From: Arthrobacter sp. PM3
GTDB taxonomy: Bacteria; Actinomycetota; Actinomycetes; Actinomycetales; Micrococcaceae
Direction of reading: 5' to 3'
Assembly: GCF_003352915.1 (NCBI RefSeq)
Contig: NZ_CP022314.1
Span: forward strand, 3,824,215 to 3,888,214
DNA: 64,000 nt
Shown here: positions 38,857-47,617 of the stretch, in pieces
Layout: the number at the start of each line of letters is the position of its first letter
Numbering within the stretch: position 1 is the first letter of the stretch
Made by a program: the position numbers and the translations under genes
Notes under the pieces: model-generated
Database searches by the model: none
What the model was told of the DNA's origin: nothing
The model's input: the letters and a program-made list of their open reading frames with translations, nothing else

Positions 38857-41519
38857 CCGCCGACTGGACCGGCGTGGACCCCGAGTGGTCCCGCGAAATT
38901 GATGTCCCCTCGACCTCCGCCGCCGATGCGCCCGGCACCGTGCGCCGCTGGCATCTGCTCGACAACGGCGCACAGCTCGCCCGCCGCGGCCTCGCTCCCG
39001 CCGGCACCCTGCTGTGCGTGCACGGCAATCCGACGTGGTCCTACCTGTGGCGGACCCTGCTGGCCGCCGGTTCCGGCCCGGCCCGGCCGTGGCGCGTGGT
39101 GGCGGTGGATCAGCTGGACATGGGCTTCTCCGAACGCACCGGCACGTTCCGGCGCCTGGCCGACCGGATCAACGACCTCGGCGACCTCACCGCCGCGCTC
39201 GGGCTGGACGGTCCGGTTGTCACGGTCGGCCACGACTGGGGCGGCGTGATCAGCCTCGGCTGGGCCCTGGCGCACCCGCAGCAGCTCGCCGGGGTGGTGC
39301 TGACCAACACCGCCGTCCACCAGCCTGCCGGCACCCCCATCCCGCCGGCGCTCCGGCTCGCCCTGCACCCGGCCGTGCACCGCTGGGGAACGACGACGTC
39401 GGATTCCTTCCTTCGGGTGACGCATGCCCTGGCCCGCCCGCCGCTGGCCGCGGACGTCCGGGCCGCCTTCATGGCCCCGTACCGGGGCGCCGGCCGCCGC
39501 GCCGGCGTGGGGAACTTCGTCGCTGACATTCCCGCCGACGCGTCCCACCCGAGCTACCCGGCCCTCAACGGCGTCGCCGAAGGGCTGCGCGGGCTCACCG
39601 TCCCGGCCCTGATGCTCTGGGGCCCGCGGGACCCGATCTTCTCCGACCGCTACCTCAAAGACCTCATCGGCCGGCTGCCGCACGCACAGGTGCACCGCTT
39701 CGAGGGCGCCGGGCACCTGGTGGCCGAAGACCGTGACATTGCCTCTCCCATCTTCGACTGGCTCGCAGAACGGCCGGGCAGTGCGGCGCAGGACGCGCCC
39801 GCGGCACCCGGAGCCGAACGAGAGCACGCCGGGCCCGGGGCTGAGCCGCTCTGGGCGCCGCTCAACGCCCTGGCGGCGGGACCTGCCGGCGGGGACACCG
39901 CCGTCGCGGAAATGGCCGCCGACGGCAGCGTGGCCCGCTCGCTGAGCTGGCAGGAGCTGGACCACCGTGTCGCCGCCCTCGCGGCCGGCCTGCGCGACGC
40001 CGGCGTCGGCCCCGGCAGCCGGGTGAGCCTGATGGTCCCGCCGGGCGTGGACCTGACCGTGGTCCTCTACGCCTGCCTGCGGCTCGGCGCCGTCGTGGTG
40101 GTGGCGGACGCGGGCCTGGGCACCCGCGGCCTGAGCCGTGCCGTGAAGGGCGCCACCCCGGACGTCCTCATCGGCATCGACAGGGCGCTCGCCGCTGCCG
40201 CGGCTCTGGGCTGGCCCGGGCGGCGCATCAGCGTACGGGACCTGCCCGCCGCCCGCCGCCGGGTCCTCGCCGTCGACACCTCCCTCGCCGCCCTGGCCCG
40301 CCGCGGCACCGCGCTCGGCCCGGCGGCTCCGGCGGACGCACCGGATCCGGACGCGCCGGCCGCCGTGCTCTTCACCTCGGGTTCCACCGGGCCGGCCAAG
40401 GGCGTCCGCTATACGCACCGGCAGCTCGCCGCGATGCGGGACACCGTGGCCGCGACGCTGGGGATCCGCCCGGGCGCGCGGCTGGTGGCGGCGTTCGCGC
40501 CGTTCGCGCTGCTGGGCCCGGCCTTGGGCGCGGTCTCGGTGACGCCCGCCATGGACGTCACCGCGCCGCGCACGCTCACGGCCCGGGCGCTGGCAGACGC
40601 CGCCGCGGCCATTGGCGCCACGGTGGTCTTCGCCTCCCCCGCCGCCCTGGGCAACGTCCTGGCCACCCGGGACGGACTCGACCCCGCCGCGCACCAAGCC
40701 CTGGGACGCGTCGAACTGCTGCTCTCGGCCGGCGCGCCCGTCCCCGAACCGCTCCTGGCCCAGGTGCAGCACCTGCTGCCGGCGGCCTCACTGCACACCC
40801 CGTATGGGATGACCGAGGCGCTGCCCGTCTCCGACATCAGCCTCGAGCAGATCCGCGCCGCCGAGGCCGACGCCTCTGCCGGGACCGTGGCCGGGGCCGG
40901 CAACGGCGTCTGCGTGGGCCTGCCGGTTCACGGCGCCCGCCTGGCCGTCATCCCGCTCGCCGCGGACGGCACCGCCCCGGGAAACAACCCCGTCACGGAG
41001 CCAGGCGTCACCGGCGAGATCCTGGTCAGCGCCCCGCACATGAAGGACAGCTACGACCGGCTCTGGCTGACCCAGCGCGACAGCGTCCGCACCCCGGGCT
41101 GGCACCGCACCGGCGACGTCGGGCACTTCGACGCCGCAGGAAGGCTCTGGGTGGAAGGCCGCCTCGCGCACATCGTGACCGCACCGGAAGCGGTGGTCAC
41201 GCCGGTCGGCGCCGAGCAGGAAATCGGGCGCCTGGACGGCGTCGGCCTGGCCGCCGTCGTCGGGGTCGGGCCGTCCGGCACCCAGGCGGTCGTCGCCGTC
41301 GTCGAAACGGTGCCGCCGGCGCGGCGGGCCGGCCCCGCGGAGCCGGGGCTCGCCGGACGCGTGCGCGCTGCGGCCCGCCGGGCCGGCGTCAGCGTCTCCG
41401 CCGTGCTCACCGTGCCCGCCCAGCCGACCGACATCCGGCACAACGCCAAGATCGACAGGACCCGCCTGGCCCGGTGGGCTTCCGCGGTACTGGCCGGCGG
41501 GCGTCCGGGGACACCGTGA
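38850..41519 (+). CDS. oleBC: OleBC fusion: beta-lactone decarboxylase plus beta-lactone synthetase
   Basis: An 889-residue two-enzyme fusion. Residues 1 to about 300 are an alpha/beta hydrolase of haloalkane-dehalogenase type (OleB) with GNPTWSYLW and nucleophile D129 in GHDWGG; its His is in GAGHLVAED. After an Ala/Pro-rich linker (about 305-340) comes an AMP-forming ligase-like domain (OleC) with P-loop LFTSGSTGPAKGV near residue 506, TPYGMTEALP and WHRTGDVGHFD. OleC closes the beta-hydroxy acid to a cis-beta-lactone and OleB removes CO2 to give the alkene. The start is TTG 38850, overlapping the oleA end. Such fusions are known from actinobacteria including Micrococcus. Confidence 0.92.
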   Translation: MVAADWTGVDPEWSREIDVPSTSAADAPGTVRRWHLLDNGAQLARRGLAPAGTLLCVHGNPTWSYLWRTLLAAGSGPARPWRVVAVDQLDMGFSERTGTFRRLADRINDLGDLTAALGLDGPVVTVGHDWGGVISLGWALAHPQQLAGVVLTNTAVHQPAGTPIPPALRLALHPAVHRWGTTTSDSFLRVTHALARPPLAADVRAAFMAPYRGAGRRAGVGNFVADIPADASHPSYPALNGVAEGLRGLTVPALMLWGPRDPIFSDRYLKDLIGRLPHAQVHRFEGAGHLVAEDRDIASPIFDWLAERPGSAAQDAPAAPGAEREHAGPGAEPLWAPLNALAAGPAGGDTAVAEMAADGSVARSLSWQELDHRVAALAAGLRDAGVGPGSRVSLMVPPGVDLTVVLYACLRLGAVVVVADAGLGTRGLSRAVKGATPDVLIGIDRALAAAAALGWPGRRISVRDLPAARRRVLAVDTSLAALARRGTALGPAAPADAPDPDAPAAVLFTSGSTGPAKGVRYTHRQLAAMRDTVAATLGIRPGARLVAAFAPFALLGPALGAVSVTPAMDVTAPRTLTARALADAAAAIGATVVFASPAALGNVLATRDGLDPAAHQALGRVELLLSAGAPVPEPLLAQVQHLLPAASLHTPYGMTEALPVSDISLEQIRAAEADASAGTVAGAGNGVCVGLPVHGARLAVIPLAADGTAPGNNPVTEPGVTGEILVSAPHMKDSYDRLWLTQRDSVRTPGWHRTGDVGHFDAAGRLWVEGRLAHIVTAPEAVVTPVGAEQEIGRLDGVGLAAVVGVGPSGTQAVVAVVETVPPARRAGPAEPGLAGRVRAAARRAGVSVSAVLTVPAQPTDIRHNAKIDRTRLARWASAVLAGGRPGTP

Positions 41520-42484
41520 GGGTCCTGGTCACCGGCGCGAGCGGCCTGCTCGGCCGCGAAGTGGCAGGCTTGCTGGTGCGCCAAGGCCACGAGGTCAGCA
41601 CCTTCCAGCGCCGGCCCTCGGGGGTCGAGGGCGCGGCGGACCTGTCCGGGTCCGTCACGGACGACGCCGCCGTCCGCCGCGCCGTCGAAGGCGCCGACTG
41701 CGTCATCCACCTCGCGGCGAAGGTCTCCTTCACCGGTCGCGCCGCGGATTTCGACGAGGTGAACATTGAAGGCACGCGCCGCCTGCTCCGTGAGGCCCGC
41801 GCGGCCGGCGTGCGGGACGTGGTGTTCGTCTCCTCCCCCTCCGTGGCCAACTCCGGGGCCGCCATCGCCGGCCTGGGCGCCGGGCCCGCCGACCCGGTCC
41901 GTGCACACGGTGACTACTCCCGCACCAAGGCCGAAGCCGAACTCCTGGCACTGGCCGCGGACGCACCCGGCTTCCGGGTCACGGCGGTGCGCCCGCACGT
42001 CGTCTGGGGCCCGGGCGACACGCAACTGGTGGAACGGGTCCTGGACCGGGCCCGCCACCACCGCCTGCCGCTGCTTGACGCCGGGGCGGCCCTGATCGAC
42101 ACCACCTACGTGGACAACGCCGCCTCGGCCATCGTCGCCGCGCTGCACCGGATGGGGCATGTCCACGGCCGGGCGCTGGTGGTCACGAACGGCGAACCGC
42201 GCCCGGTGGGCGAACTGCTGGCCGGCATCTGCGCCGCGGGCGGCGCCCCCGCGCCGTCGTGGCGGGTGCCTGGCCGGCTCGCGCGGGCCGCCGGCTCCGT
42301 GATCGAGAAGGCGTGGACCCGTTCCGGCCGGGCCGACGAACCGCCGATGACCCGGTTCCTGGCCGAGCAGCTTTCCACCGCCCACTGGTTTGACCAGCGC
42401 GAGACCCGCGAACTCCTCCACTGGGCCCCCGCCGTGTCGCTCGACGAGGGCCTGGCCAGGCTCGCCCGGCACTACCGCCCTTAG
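41516..42484 (+). CDS. oleD: OleD: NADPH-dependent beta-keto acid reductase
   Basis: A 322-residue extended short-chain dehydrogenase of the 3-beta-HSD type, which reduces the OleA product to a beta-hydroxy acid. The Rossmann motif is VTGASGLLG, the catalytic Y-x3-K is in DYSRTKAEAE, and VIHLAAKVSF is a typical strand. Start GTG 41516 overlaps the oleBC stop (GTGA), so all three ole genes are translationally coupled. Last gene of the cluster; no clear terminator follows. Confidence 0.92.
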   Translation: MRVLVTGASGLLGREVAGLLVRQGHEVSTFQRRPSGVEGAADLSGSVTDDAAVRRAVEGADCVIHLAAKVSFTGRAADFDEVNIEGTRRLLREARAAGVRDVVFVSSPSVANSGAAIAGLGAGPADPVRAHGDYSRTKAEAELLALAADAPGFRVTAVRPHVVWGPGDTQLVERVLDRARHHRLPLLDAGAALIDTTYVDNAASAIVAALHRMGHVHGRALVVTNGEPRPVGELLAGICAAGGAPAPSWRVPGRLARAAGSVIEKAWTRSGRADEPPMTRFLAEQLSTAHWFDQRETRELLHWAPAVSLDEGLARLARHYRP

Positions 42485-42503
42485 CCCGCGGAGACAACTT
42501 TTC

Positions 42504-42517
42504 GTCCATTAATGGAC
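42504..42517. promoter_or_regulatory. 14-bp perfect palindrome, possible operator
   Basis: GTCCATTAATGGAC, 20 bp after the oleD stop and 307 bp before the start codon of the secreted giant. A possible -10 (TATCTA, 42540-42545) lies just downstream, so a dimeric repressor could act here. No protein is assigned. Confidence 0.35.
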
Positions 42518-42587
42518 TTCCCCTGCCCCAAATTAAGCGTATCTAAGCTTTTCCCAAGGAATTTTCCCCGAGCGAACCGTAGGCTTG

Positions 42588-42776
42588 CGCCGAAGAGTTG
42601 CTAGACACAGTTCGGGCCGGCGGGTTCACGCCGTCCCGGCTGGGAAGGACGCAGTTCGCTCCGCGTTCTACCACTGGCGCAGGGGGGCGCTTGGCTCGCA
42701 ACTCGGTGTAGGGACAACTGAAAAATGGTTGGCTGCCCGGGGGTGGCAGCACAGGGCGGTACACGATGTACCGCCC
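42588..42776 (+). ncRNA. Candidate structured 5' leader of the secreted giant
   Basis: The 326-bp gap 42485-42810 has no gene. GAGTTGC (42595-42601) can pair with GCAACTC (42698-42704), closing a domain with an inner GCCGG/CCGGC hairpin (42616-42640). Two more hairpins follow: GCTGCC/GGCAGC (42732-42750) and GGGCGGTACA/TGTACCGCCC (42754-42776, loop CGA). The last ends 34 bases before the start codon. I do not recognise a riboswitch class. Function as a cis-regulatory RNA is inference. Confidence 0.4.
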
Positions 42777-42810
42777 GATACCGTCGCAGCGCACTCACTC
42801 AGGAGTTCAC

Positions 42811-45800
42811 ATGTCTGTATCCTCAGCCGGCCGCACGCTGAAAACTCTTCAGCGGATCGTCATCCCCCTCGCTCTCGCTCTGGTTGCAGCGCTCTTGCCC
42901 GCCGGGGCACCGGCAATCTTGCTGCCGATGGCCAACGCCGCGGATCCTTGCTCCCCGCTCCTGAACGCTGTGGCATGTGAAAATTCGAAACCCGGAAGCC
43001 CGCCATCGGAATGGGACATTACTGGCGCCGGCGATTCGGATATCCAGGGGTTCGCGACCGACATCAGCGTCAATGCGGGACAGCCCATCAAATTCAAGGT
43101 GGACACCACCGCATCCAACTACACGATCGCCATCTACCGGACCGGCTGGTATCAGGGACTCGGTGCCCGCAAGATTGCCGATGTCACCCCGTCCGCATTT
43201 CGCCAGCAGCAGCCTCAATGCCTGTCCGACCTCACCACCGAACTCTATGACTGCGGAACGTGGGCGGTGTCCGCAACCTGGCAGGTGCCCGCCACGGCCG
43301 TCTCGGGCGTGTACTTTGCCTTGCTGACGAGGCCCGACAACGGCAACCAAAGCCATATCACCTTTGTGGTCCGCTCCGACGCGAGCCATTCCGACGTCGT
43401 CTTCCAGACTTCCGACACCTCATGGCAGGCCTACAACGACTACGGCGGCTCGGATTTCTACCAGGGCGCACAGAACGGCCGGGCCTACAAGGTCAGCTAC
43501 AACCGTCCGGTGAACACGCGTGGCGGCATCGGCGGACGGGACTTCTATTTCAGCAACGAATACCCCCTCGTCCGTTTCCTGGAGAAGAACGGCTACGACG
43601 TCAGCTACATCAGCGGGGTGGACACCGACCGGAACGGGGCCGCCCTACTCAACCACAAGGTCTTCCTCTCCGTAGGCCACGACGAATACTGGTCCGGACC
43701 GCAGCGCGCCAACGTGGAGGCGGCCCGGGATGCCGGCGTGAACCTGCAGTTCCTCTCCGGCAATGAAGTCTACTGGCGCACCCGGCTGGAGCCCTCGCCG
43801 GTGGACGGCGCAGCAGCGCGGACCATCACGACCTACAAGGAAACCTGGGCCAACGCCAAGATCGATCCCAGCACGCAGTGGACCGGTACCTGGCGGGATC
43901 CGCGGTTCGCTGCCCAGTCCAACGGCGGAGGCCTCCCCGAAAATGGTCTGACGGGGACTATGTACATGTCGAATTACACCGACCTGCCCATCACCGTCAG
44001 CGCGGCCGAAGGCAAATCCCGGCTCTGGCGCAACACGTCCCTGGCGACGCTTCCGAGCGGAGGCTCGGCGCAGCTGGCACCCCACACAGTAGGGTACGAA
44101 TCCGACGAAGACCTGGACAACGGGTTCCGGCCGGCGGGGCTGATCCGGCTCTCGACCACCACGGGCCCTGTCGATCAGTATCTTCAGGACTTTGGCACCA
44201 CAGTTCGGCCCGGCACCACCACGCACCACATGACCATGTACCGGGCAGCCAGCGGCGCACTCGTCTTCTCCGCCGGCACAGTCCAGTGGACGTGGGGCCT
44301 GGACGAAGTCCATGACGGCGACGGCGCCCCCGCGGATCCGCGGATGCAGCAGGCCCAGATCAACCTCCTTGCAGACATGGGCGCCCAGCCCGCCACCCGC
44401 GATACCGCTCTGGCAGCGGCATCGCCCAGCAGTGACAAGACGGCCCCGGCCGTGACGATATCCGCACCGGTAGAGGGGGCCACGGTTCCGCACGGGACCA
44501 GCGTCACCGTGTCCGGAACGGCCAGTGACACCGGCGGCATCGTGGCCGGAGTCGAAGTCTCCACCGACGGCGGCAGCACGTGGCATCCTGCCCAGGGAAC
44601 GCAAAGCTGGTCCTACACCTACATCCAGAAAGGCCTCGCAACCGCCACCATCAAGGTGCGCGCCGTGGATGACAGCGCCAACATCGGCACGCCCGCCACC
44701 CGTAACCTTCAACTCACCGGGCCCTACACGGTCTTCGGCCAGCAGATTCCAGCGGTGCCCGATTCCCAGGACGGCGGCGCCTACGAACTCGGCATGATCG
44801 TCACCCCCAGCGTCGACGGCTTCATCTCCGGGGCGCGCTTCTACAAGAGCACCGCCAACACCGGCACGCACACCGCGTCGCTGTGGTCCGCCACAGGCCA
44901 ACGGCTCGCGACGGCCACGTTCGCATCAGAGACGGCGTCCGGCTGGCAGAAAGTTCTCTTCAGCCAGGCTGTAGCGGTCACCGCCGGCCAGAAGTACACC
45001 GTTTCCTACACGGCACCGAGCGGCCACTATGCCAGCAAGGATTACCAGTGGGCCAGCTTCGGGTTCCAGGATCCGCCGCTGACCGTTGCGGGCGGGTTCG
45101 GCAGCCAGCCGGCCGGCGTCTACGGCAGCCCGGGGTCCTTCCCTGTAAACAGTTTCGGGAACGGTAACTACTTCGTGGACGCAATGTTCGACACCGTGGA
45201 CAACACGCCCCTCACCGCGTCGGGTCAGTGGCCACTGGACGGCTCTTCGAGCGTCCCGCAAAGCACCACCGTGGGAGCGGTCTTCTCCAAGCCGGTTACG
45301 GCGTCCACGGCAAAGCTCACGCTGACAGCCAACGGGTCACCGGTTGCAGGCACCACAAACTACGACTCGACCACCCGCAAGATCACCTTCACGCCCTCGG
45401 CAAGCCTCGACCTTGGCACGACCTACACCGCCACTTTGAGCGCCACAGCGACGAGCGGCGGCACACTGACCGGCAGCAGCACATGGTCCTTCACCACTGT
45501 CGTCTCACCGCCGACACCGGGGACCTGCCCCTGCAGCCTCTACGATGACTCCGTCCTGCCGGGAATCCAGGAGGTCCGGGACGGGGTACCGCTGACCCTC
45601 GGCGTCCGCTTCTCCAGCACCGCGGCCGGAAATGTCACCGGCGTCCGCTTCTACAAGTCCGCGGGCAACACCGGCACTCACAGCGGCACGCTGTTCACGG
45701 CGGCCGGACAGCAACTCGCCACCGTCACATTCGCCAATGAAAGCACCTCCGGCTGGCAGACGGCCAACTTCAACCAGCCCGTCGCCATAACGGCCAACAC

Positions 45801-47559
45801 CGAGTACATCATTGCCTACAAGAGCACCACCGGCTCGTACTCGGCGACACTGAACGGCTTTGGTCCCGGGCTGAGCGTCGGAAACCTCAGAACCGCCTCC
45901 GACGCCGGGGCGTACTCCTACACCAACGACTTCCCAAGTGCGCGCTCCAATGCCAGCTACCTCGTCGACGTCGTTGTCCAGTATCCGGACCCGCCGTTCG
46001 TGGCCGGTGCCCAGTCGCCGCTGCCCGGTGCGTCCAGCATTCCCCTGGCCACGACCATCGCCGCGACGCTGTCCAAACCGGCTGCCGCGTCCAGCGTGCA
46101 CCTTACTTTGACGGGCCCGAACTCCGCCAGTGTCGCCGGGACCACCACTTACGACTCGTCCACCGGCAAGGTGACCTTCACCCCCACTTCACCCTTGGCG
46201 GCGGGGGCTGCTTTCACCGCCACCCTGACCGCGACGTCGACCACCGGACAGACGCTCGGTGACGGGGGTACCTGGACCTTTACGACCGTCCCCCCGGCAC
46301 GGACGGACGGAGTCTGCCCGTGCACTCTGTACCAGGACACCGTGACCCCCAGCGTGATGGAATTCAATGACGGAGTGCCGCTGACCCTCGGCGTACGCTT
46401 CGCCAGCGACTCATCGGGCCAGATCACCGGCATCCGCTACTACAAGTCGGCGGGCAACGTGGGAACGCACACCGGGGCCCTGTACACCACGGGCGGCCAA
46501 CAGCTGGCCACCGTCACATTCGCCGGAGAGTCGACAGCCGGATGGCAGACTGCCACGTTCAGCCAGCCCGTGGACATTGCAGCCAACACGGAGTACGTGG
46601 CTGCTTACCGCACGCCCAACGGAGTCTACTCGGCGACGCCGGGCGGCTTGAGTTCCGGTATCACCAGCGGGCCGCTCCACGCATCAGCCGGCGCCTACAC
46701 CTACAACGGCGATTTTCCGTCGAACTCTTCGAGCGCGAGCTACCTCGTGGACGTGGACTTCGTCAAGACGGTTCCGCCGCTAACCGTTACATCCCAGGTA
46801 CCGGCCGCAGGCTCCACGGACTTCCCCCTGGCAGCGAAACCGTCGATTACCTTCTCCGCGGCCATCGCGGCAGGCTTCACGTTCGGGCTCTCTGCCAATG
46901 GTGCCGCCGTTGCCGGCACCTCGGCCCTGTCGGCCGACGGACGGACCATCACCTATTCCCCGGCTCAGCCACTGCCGGCAGCCACGGTGCTGACAGCCAG
47001 CGTGAGCAACGTGGTCTCCACGCAAGGGGCCACCCTGGCCCCGCTCACGTGGCAGTTCACCACCTCTAATCCGTCCGGCCCGCAACAAACCCTGTTCGGG
47101 TCGCTCCTGCCGGCCGTCTCCGCAGTCACCGGGGACACATCGTCCATCGAGTTGGGAACCGCCTTCTCGGTGTCCACGGCCGGCAGCGCCACGGGCGTCA
47201 GGTTCTACAAGGGGGCAACGAACACCGGAACACATGTGGGCACGCTGTGGAACGACGCCGGCGACAAACTCGCCCAGGTGACGTTCGCGAACGAGACGGC
47301 CAGCGGCTGGCAGACGGCCTCGTTCTCCGCTCCCGTCGCGCTCACGCCGGGCCAGAGGTACGTGGTGTCCTACGTGGCACCCAGCGGCAACTATGCCTCC
47401 ACAAGCGCGTTCTTCGCAGAGCCCTGGATCAACGGCGCTTTGACGGCGTCGGGACCCAACAACGGGCTGTTCTCGTACGGGGCCGGCGGTGCAGTTCCGG
47501 TGAACTCCTGGAACGCCACCAACTACTTCGTCGATATCGTCTTTGCACCCGCGCCTTAG
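42811..47559 (+). CDS. Large secreted modular protein (DMFA2_C-like, Ig-like, DUF4082 repeats)
   Basis: A 1582-residue exported protein. Signal peptide residues 1-43 (hydrophobic 16-40, ANA cleavage site). Residues about 55-540 resemble the C-terminal domain of the dimethylformamidase large subunit (DMFA2_C), with GHDEYWSGPQRANVEAAR and FLSGNEVYWR. An Ig-like domain follows at about 541-638. Then come four DUF4082 modules (about 640-795, 907-1056, 1169-1315, 1426-1582) alternating with three SbsA-like Ig domains (Big_5). Each DUF4082 unit has the G(A/V)R(F/Y)YK...NTGTH core. AGGAG is 5 bases before ATG 42811. No anchor or sorting motif, so it is probably released or bound by its repeats. Enzymatic activity is unproven. 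Confidence 0.85.
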   Translation: MSVSSAGRTLKTLQRIVIPLALALVAALLPAGAPAILLPMANAADPCSPLLNAVACENSKPGSPPSEWDITGAGDSDIQGFATDISVNAGQPIKFKVDTTASNYTIAIYRTGWYQGLGARKIADVTPSAFRQQQPQCLSDLTTELYDCGTWAVSATWQVPATAVSGVYFALLTRPDNGNQSHITFVVRSDASHSDVVFQTSDTSWQAYNDYGGSDFYQGAQNGRAYKVSYNRPVNTRGGIGGRDFYFSNEYPLVRFLEKNGYDVSYISGVDTDRNGAALLNHKVFLSVGHDEYWSGPQRANVEAARDAGVNLQFLSGNEVYWRTRLEPSPVDGAAARTITTYKETWANAKIDPSTQWTGTWRDPRFAAQSNGGGLPENGLTGTMYMSNYTDLPITVSAAEGKSRLWRNTSLATLPSGGSAQLAPHTVGYESDEDLDNGFRPAGLIRLSTTTGPVDQYLQDFGTTVRPGTTTHHMTMYRAASGALVFSAGTVQWTWGLDEVHDGDGAPADPRMQQAQINLLADMGAQPATRDTALAAASPSSDKTAPAVTISAPVEGATVPHGTSVTVSGTASDTGGIVAGVEVSTDGGSTWHPAQGTQSWSYTYIQKGLATATIKVRAVDDSANIGTPATRNLQLTGPYTVFGQQIPAVPDSQDGGAYELGMIVTPSVDGFISGARFYKSTANTGTHTASLWSATGQRLATATFASETASGWQKVLFSQAVAVTAGQKYTVSYTAPSGHYASKDYQWASFGFQDPPLTVAGGFGSQPAGVYGSPGSFPVNSFGNGNYFVDAMFDTVDNTPLTASGQWPLDGSSSVPQSTTVGAVFSKPVTASTAKLTLTANGSPVAGTTNYDSTTRKITFTPSASLDLGTTYTATLSATATSGGTLTGSSTWSFTTVVSPPTPGTCPCSLYDDSVLPGIQEVRDGVPLTLGVRFSSTAAGNVTGVRFYKSAGNTGTHSGTLFTAAGQQLATVTFANESTSGWQTANFNQPVAITANTEYIIAYKSTTGSYSATLNGFGPGLSVGNLRTASDAGAYSYTNDFPSARSNASYLVDVVVQYPDPPFVAGAQSPLPGASSIPLATTIAATLSKPAAASSVHLTLTGPNSASVAGTTTYDSSTGKVTFTPTSPLAAGAAFTATLTATSTTGQTLGDGGTWTFTTVPPARTDGVCPCTLYQDTVTPSVMEFNDGVPLTLGVRFASDSSGQITGIRYYKSAGNVGTHTGALYTTGGQQLATVTFAGESTAGWQTATFSQPVDIAANTEYVAAYRTPNGVYSATPGGLSSGITSGPLHASAGAYTYNGDFPSNSSSASYLVDVDFVKTVPPLTVTSQVPAAGSTDFPLAAKPSITFSAAIAAGFTFGLSANGAAVAGTSALSADGRTITYSPAQPLPAATVLTASVSNVVSTQGATLAPLTWQFTTSNPSGPQQTLFGSLLPAVSAVTGDTSSIELGTAFSVSTAGSATGVRFYKGATNTGTHVGTLWNDAGDKLAQVTFANETASGWQTASFSAPVALTPGQRYVVSYVAPSGNYASTSAFFAEPWINGALTASGPNNGLFSYGAGGAVPVNSWNATNYFVDIVFAPAP

Positions 47560-47566
47560 GCCAACC

Positions 47567-47610
47567 GCCGCAGGAGCCCCGGAGCTTCAGGGCTTCGGGG
47601 CTCCTGCGGC
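47567..47610. terminator. Bidirectional terminator
   Basis: GCCGCAGGAGCCCC (47567-47580) pairs with GGGGCTCCTGCGGC (47597-47610), a 14-bp perfect stem. It lies between the secreted giant and the convergent beta-propeller gene. Confidence 0.8.
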
Positions 47611-47617
47611 CTCGGGC

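Noticed and set aside
42616..42640. tRNA-like T arm (GGTTCA).
   Set aside because: No acceptor stem or anticodon arm can be drawn around it.
42588..42776. Cobalamin or cyclic-di-AMP riboswitch, or a 6C RNA on the minus strand.
   Set aside because: Short pieces (GGGAAGG, CCACTGG, C-run loops) are reminiscent, but their order and spacing do not match those classes. Kept only as an unclassified candidate leader.
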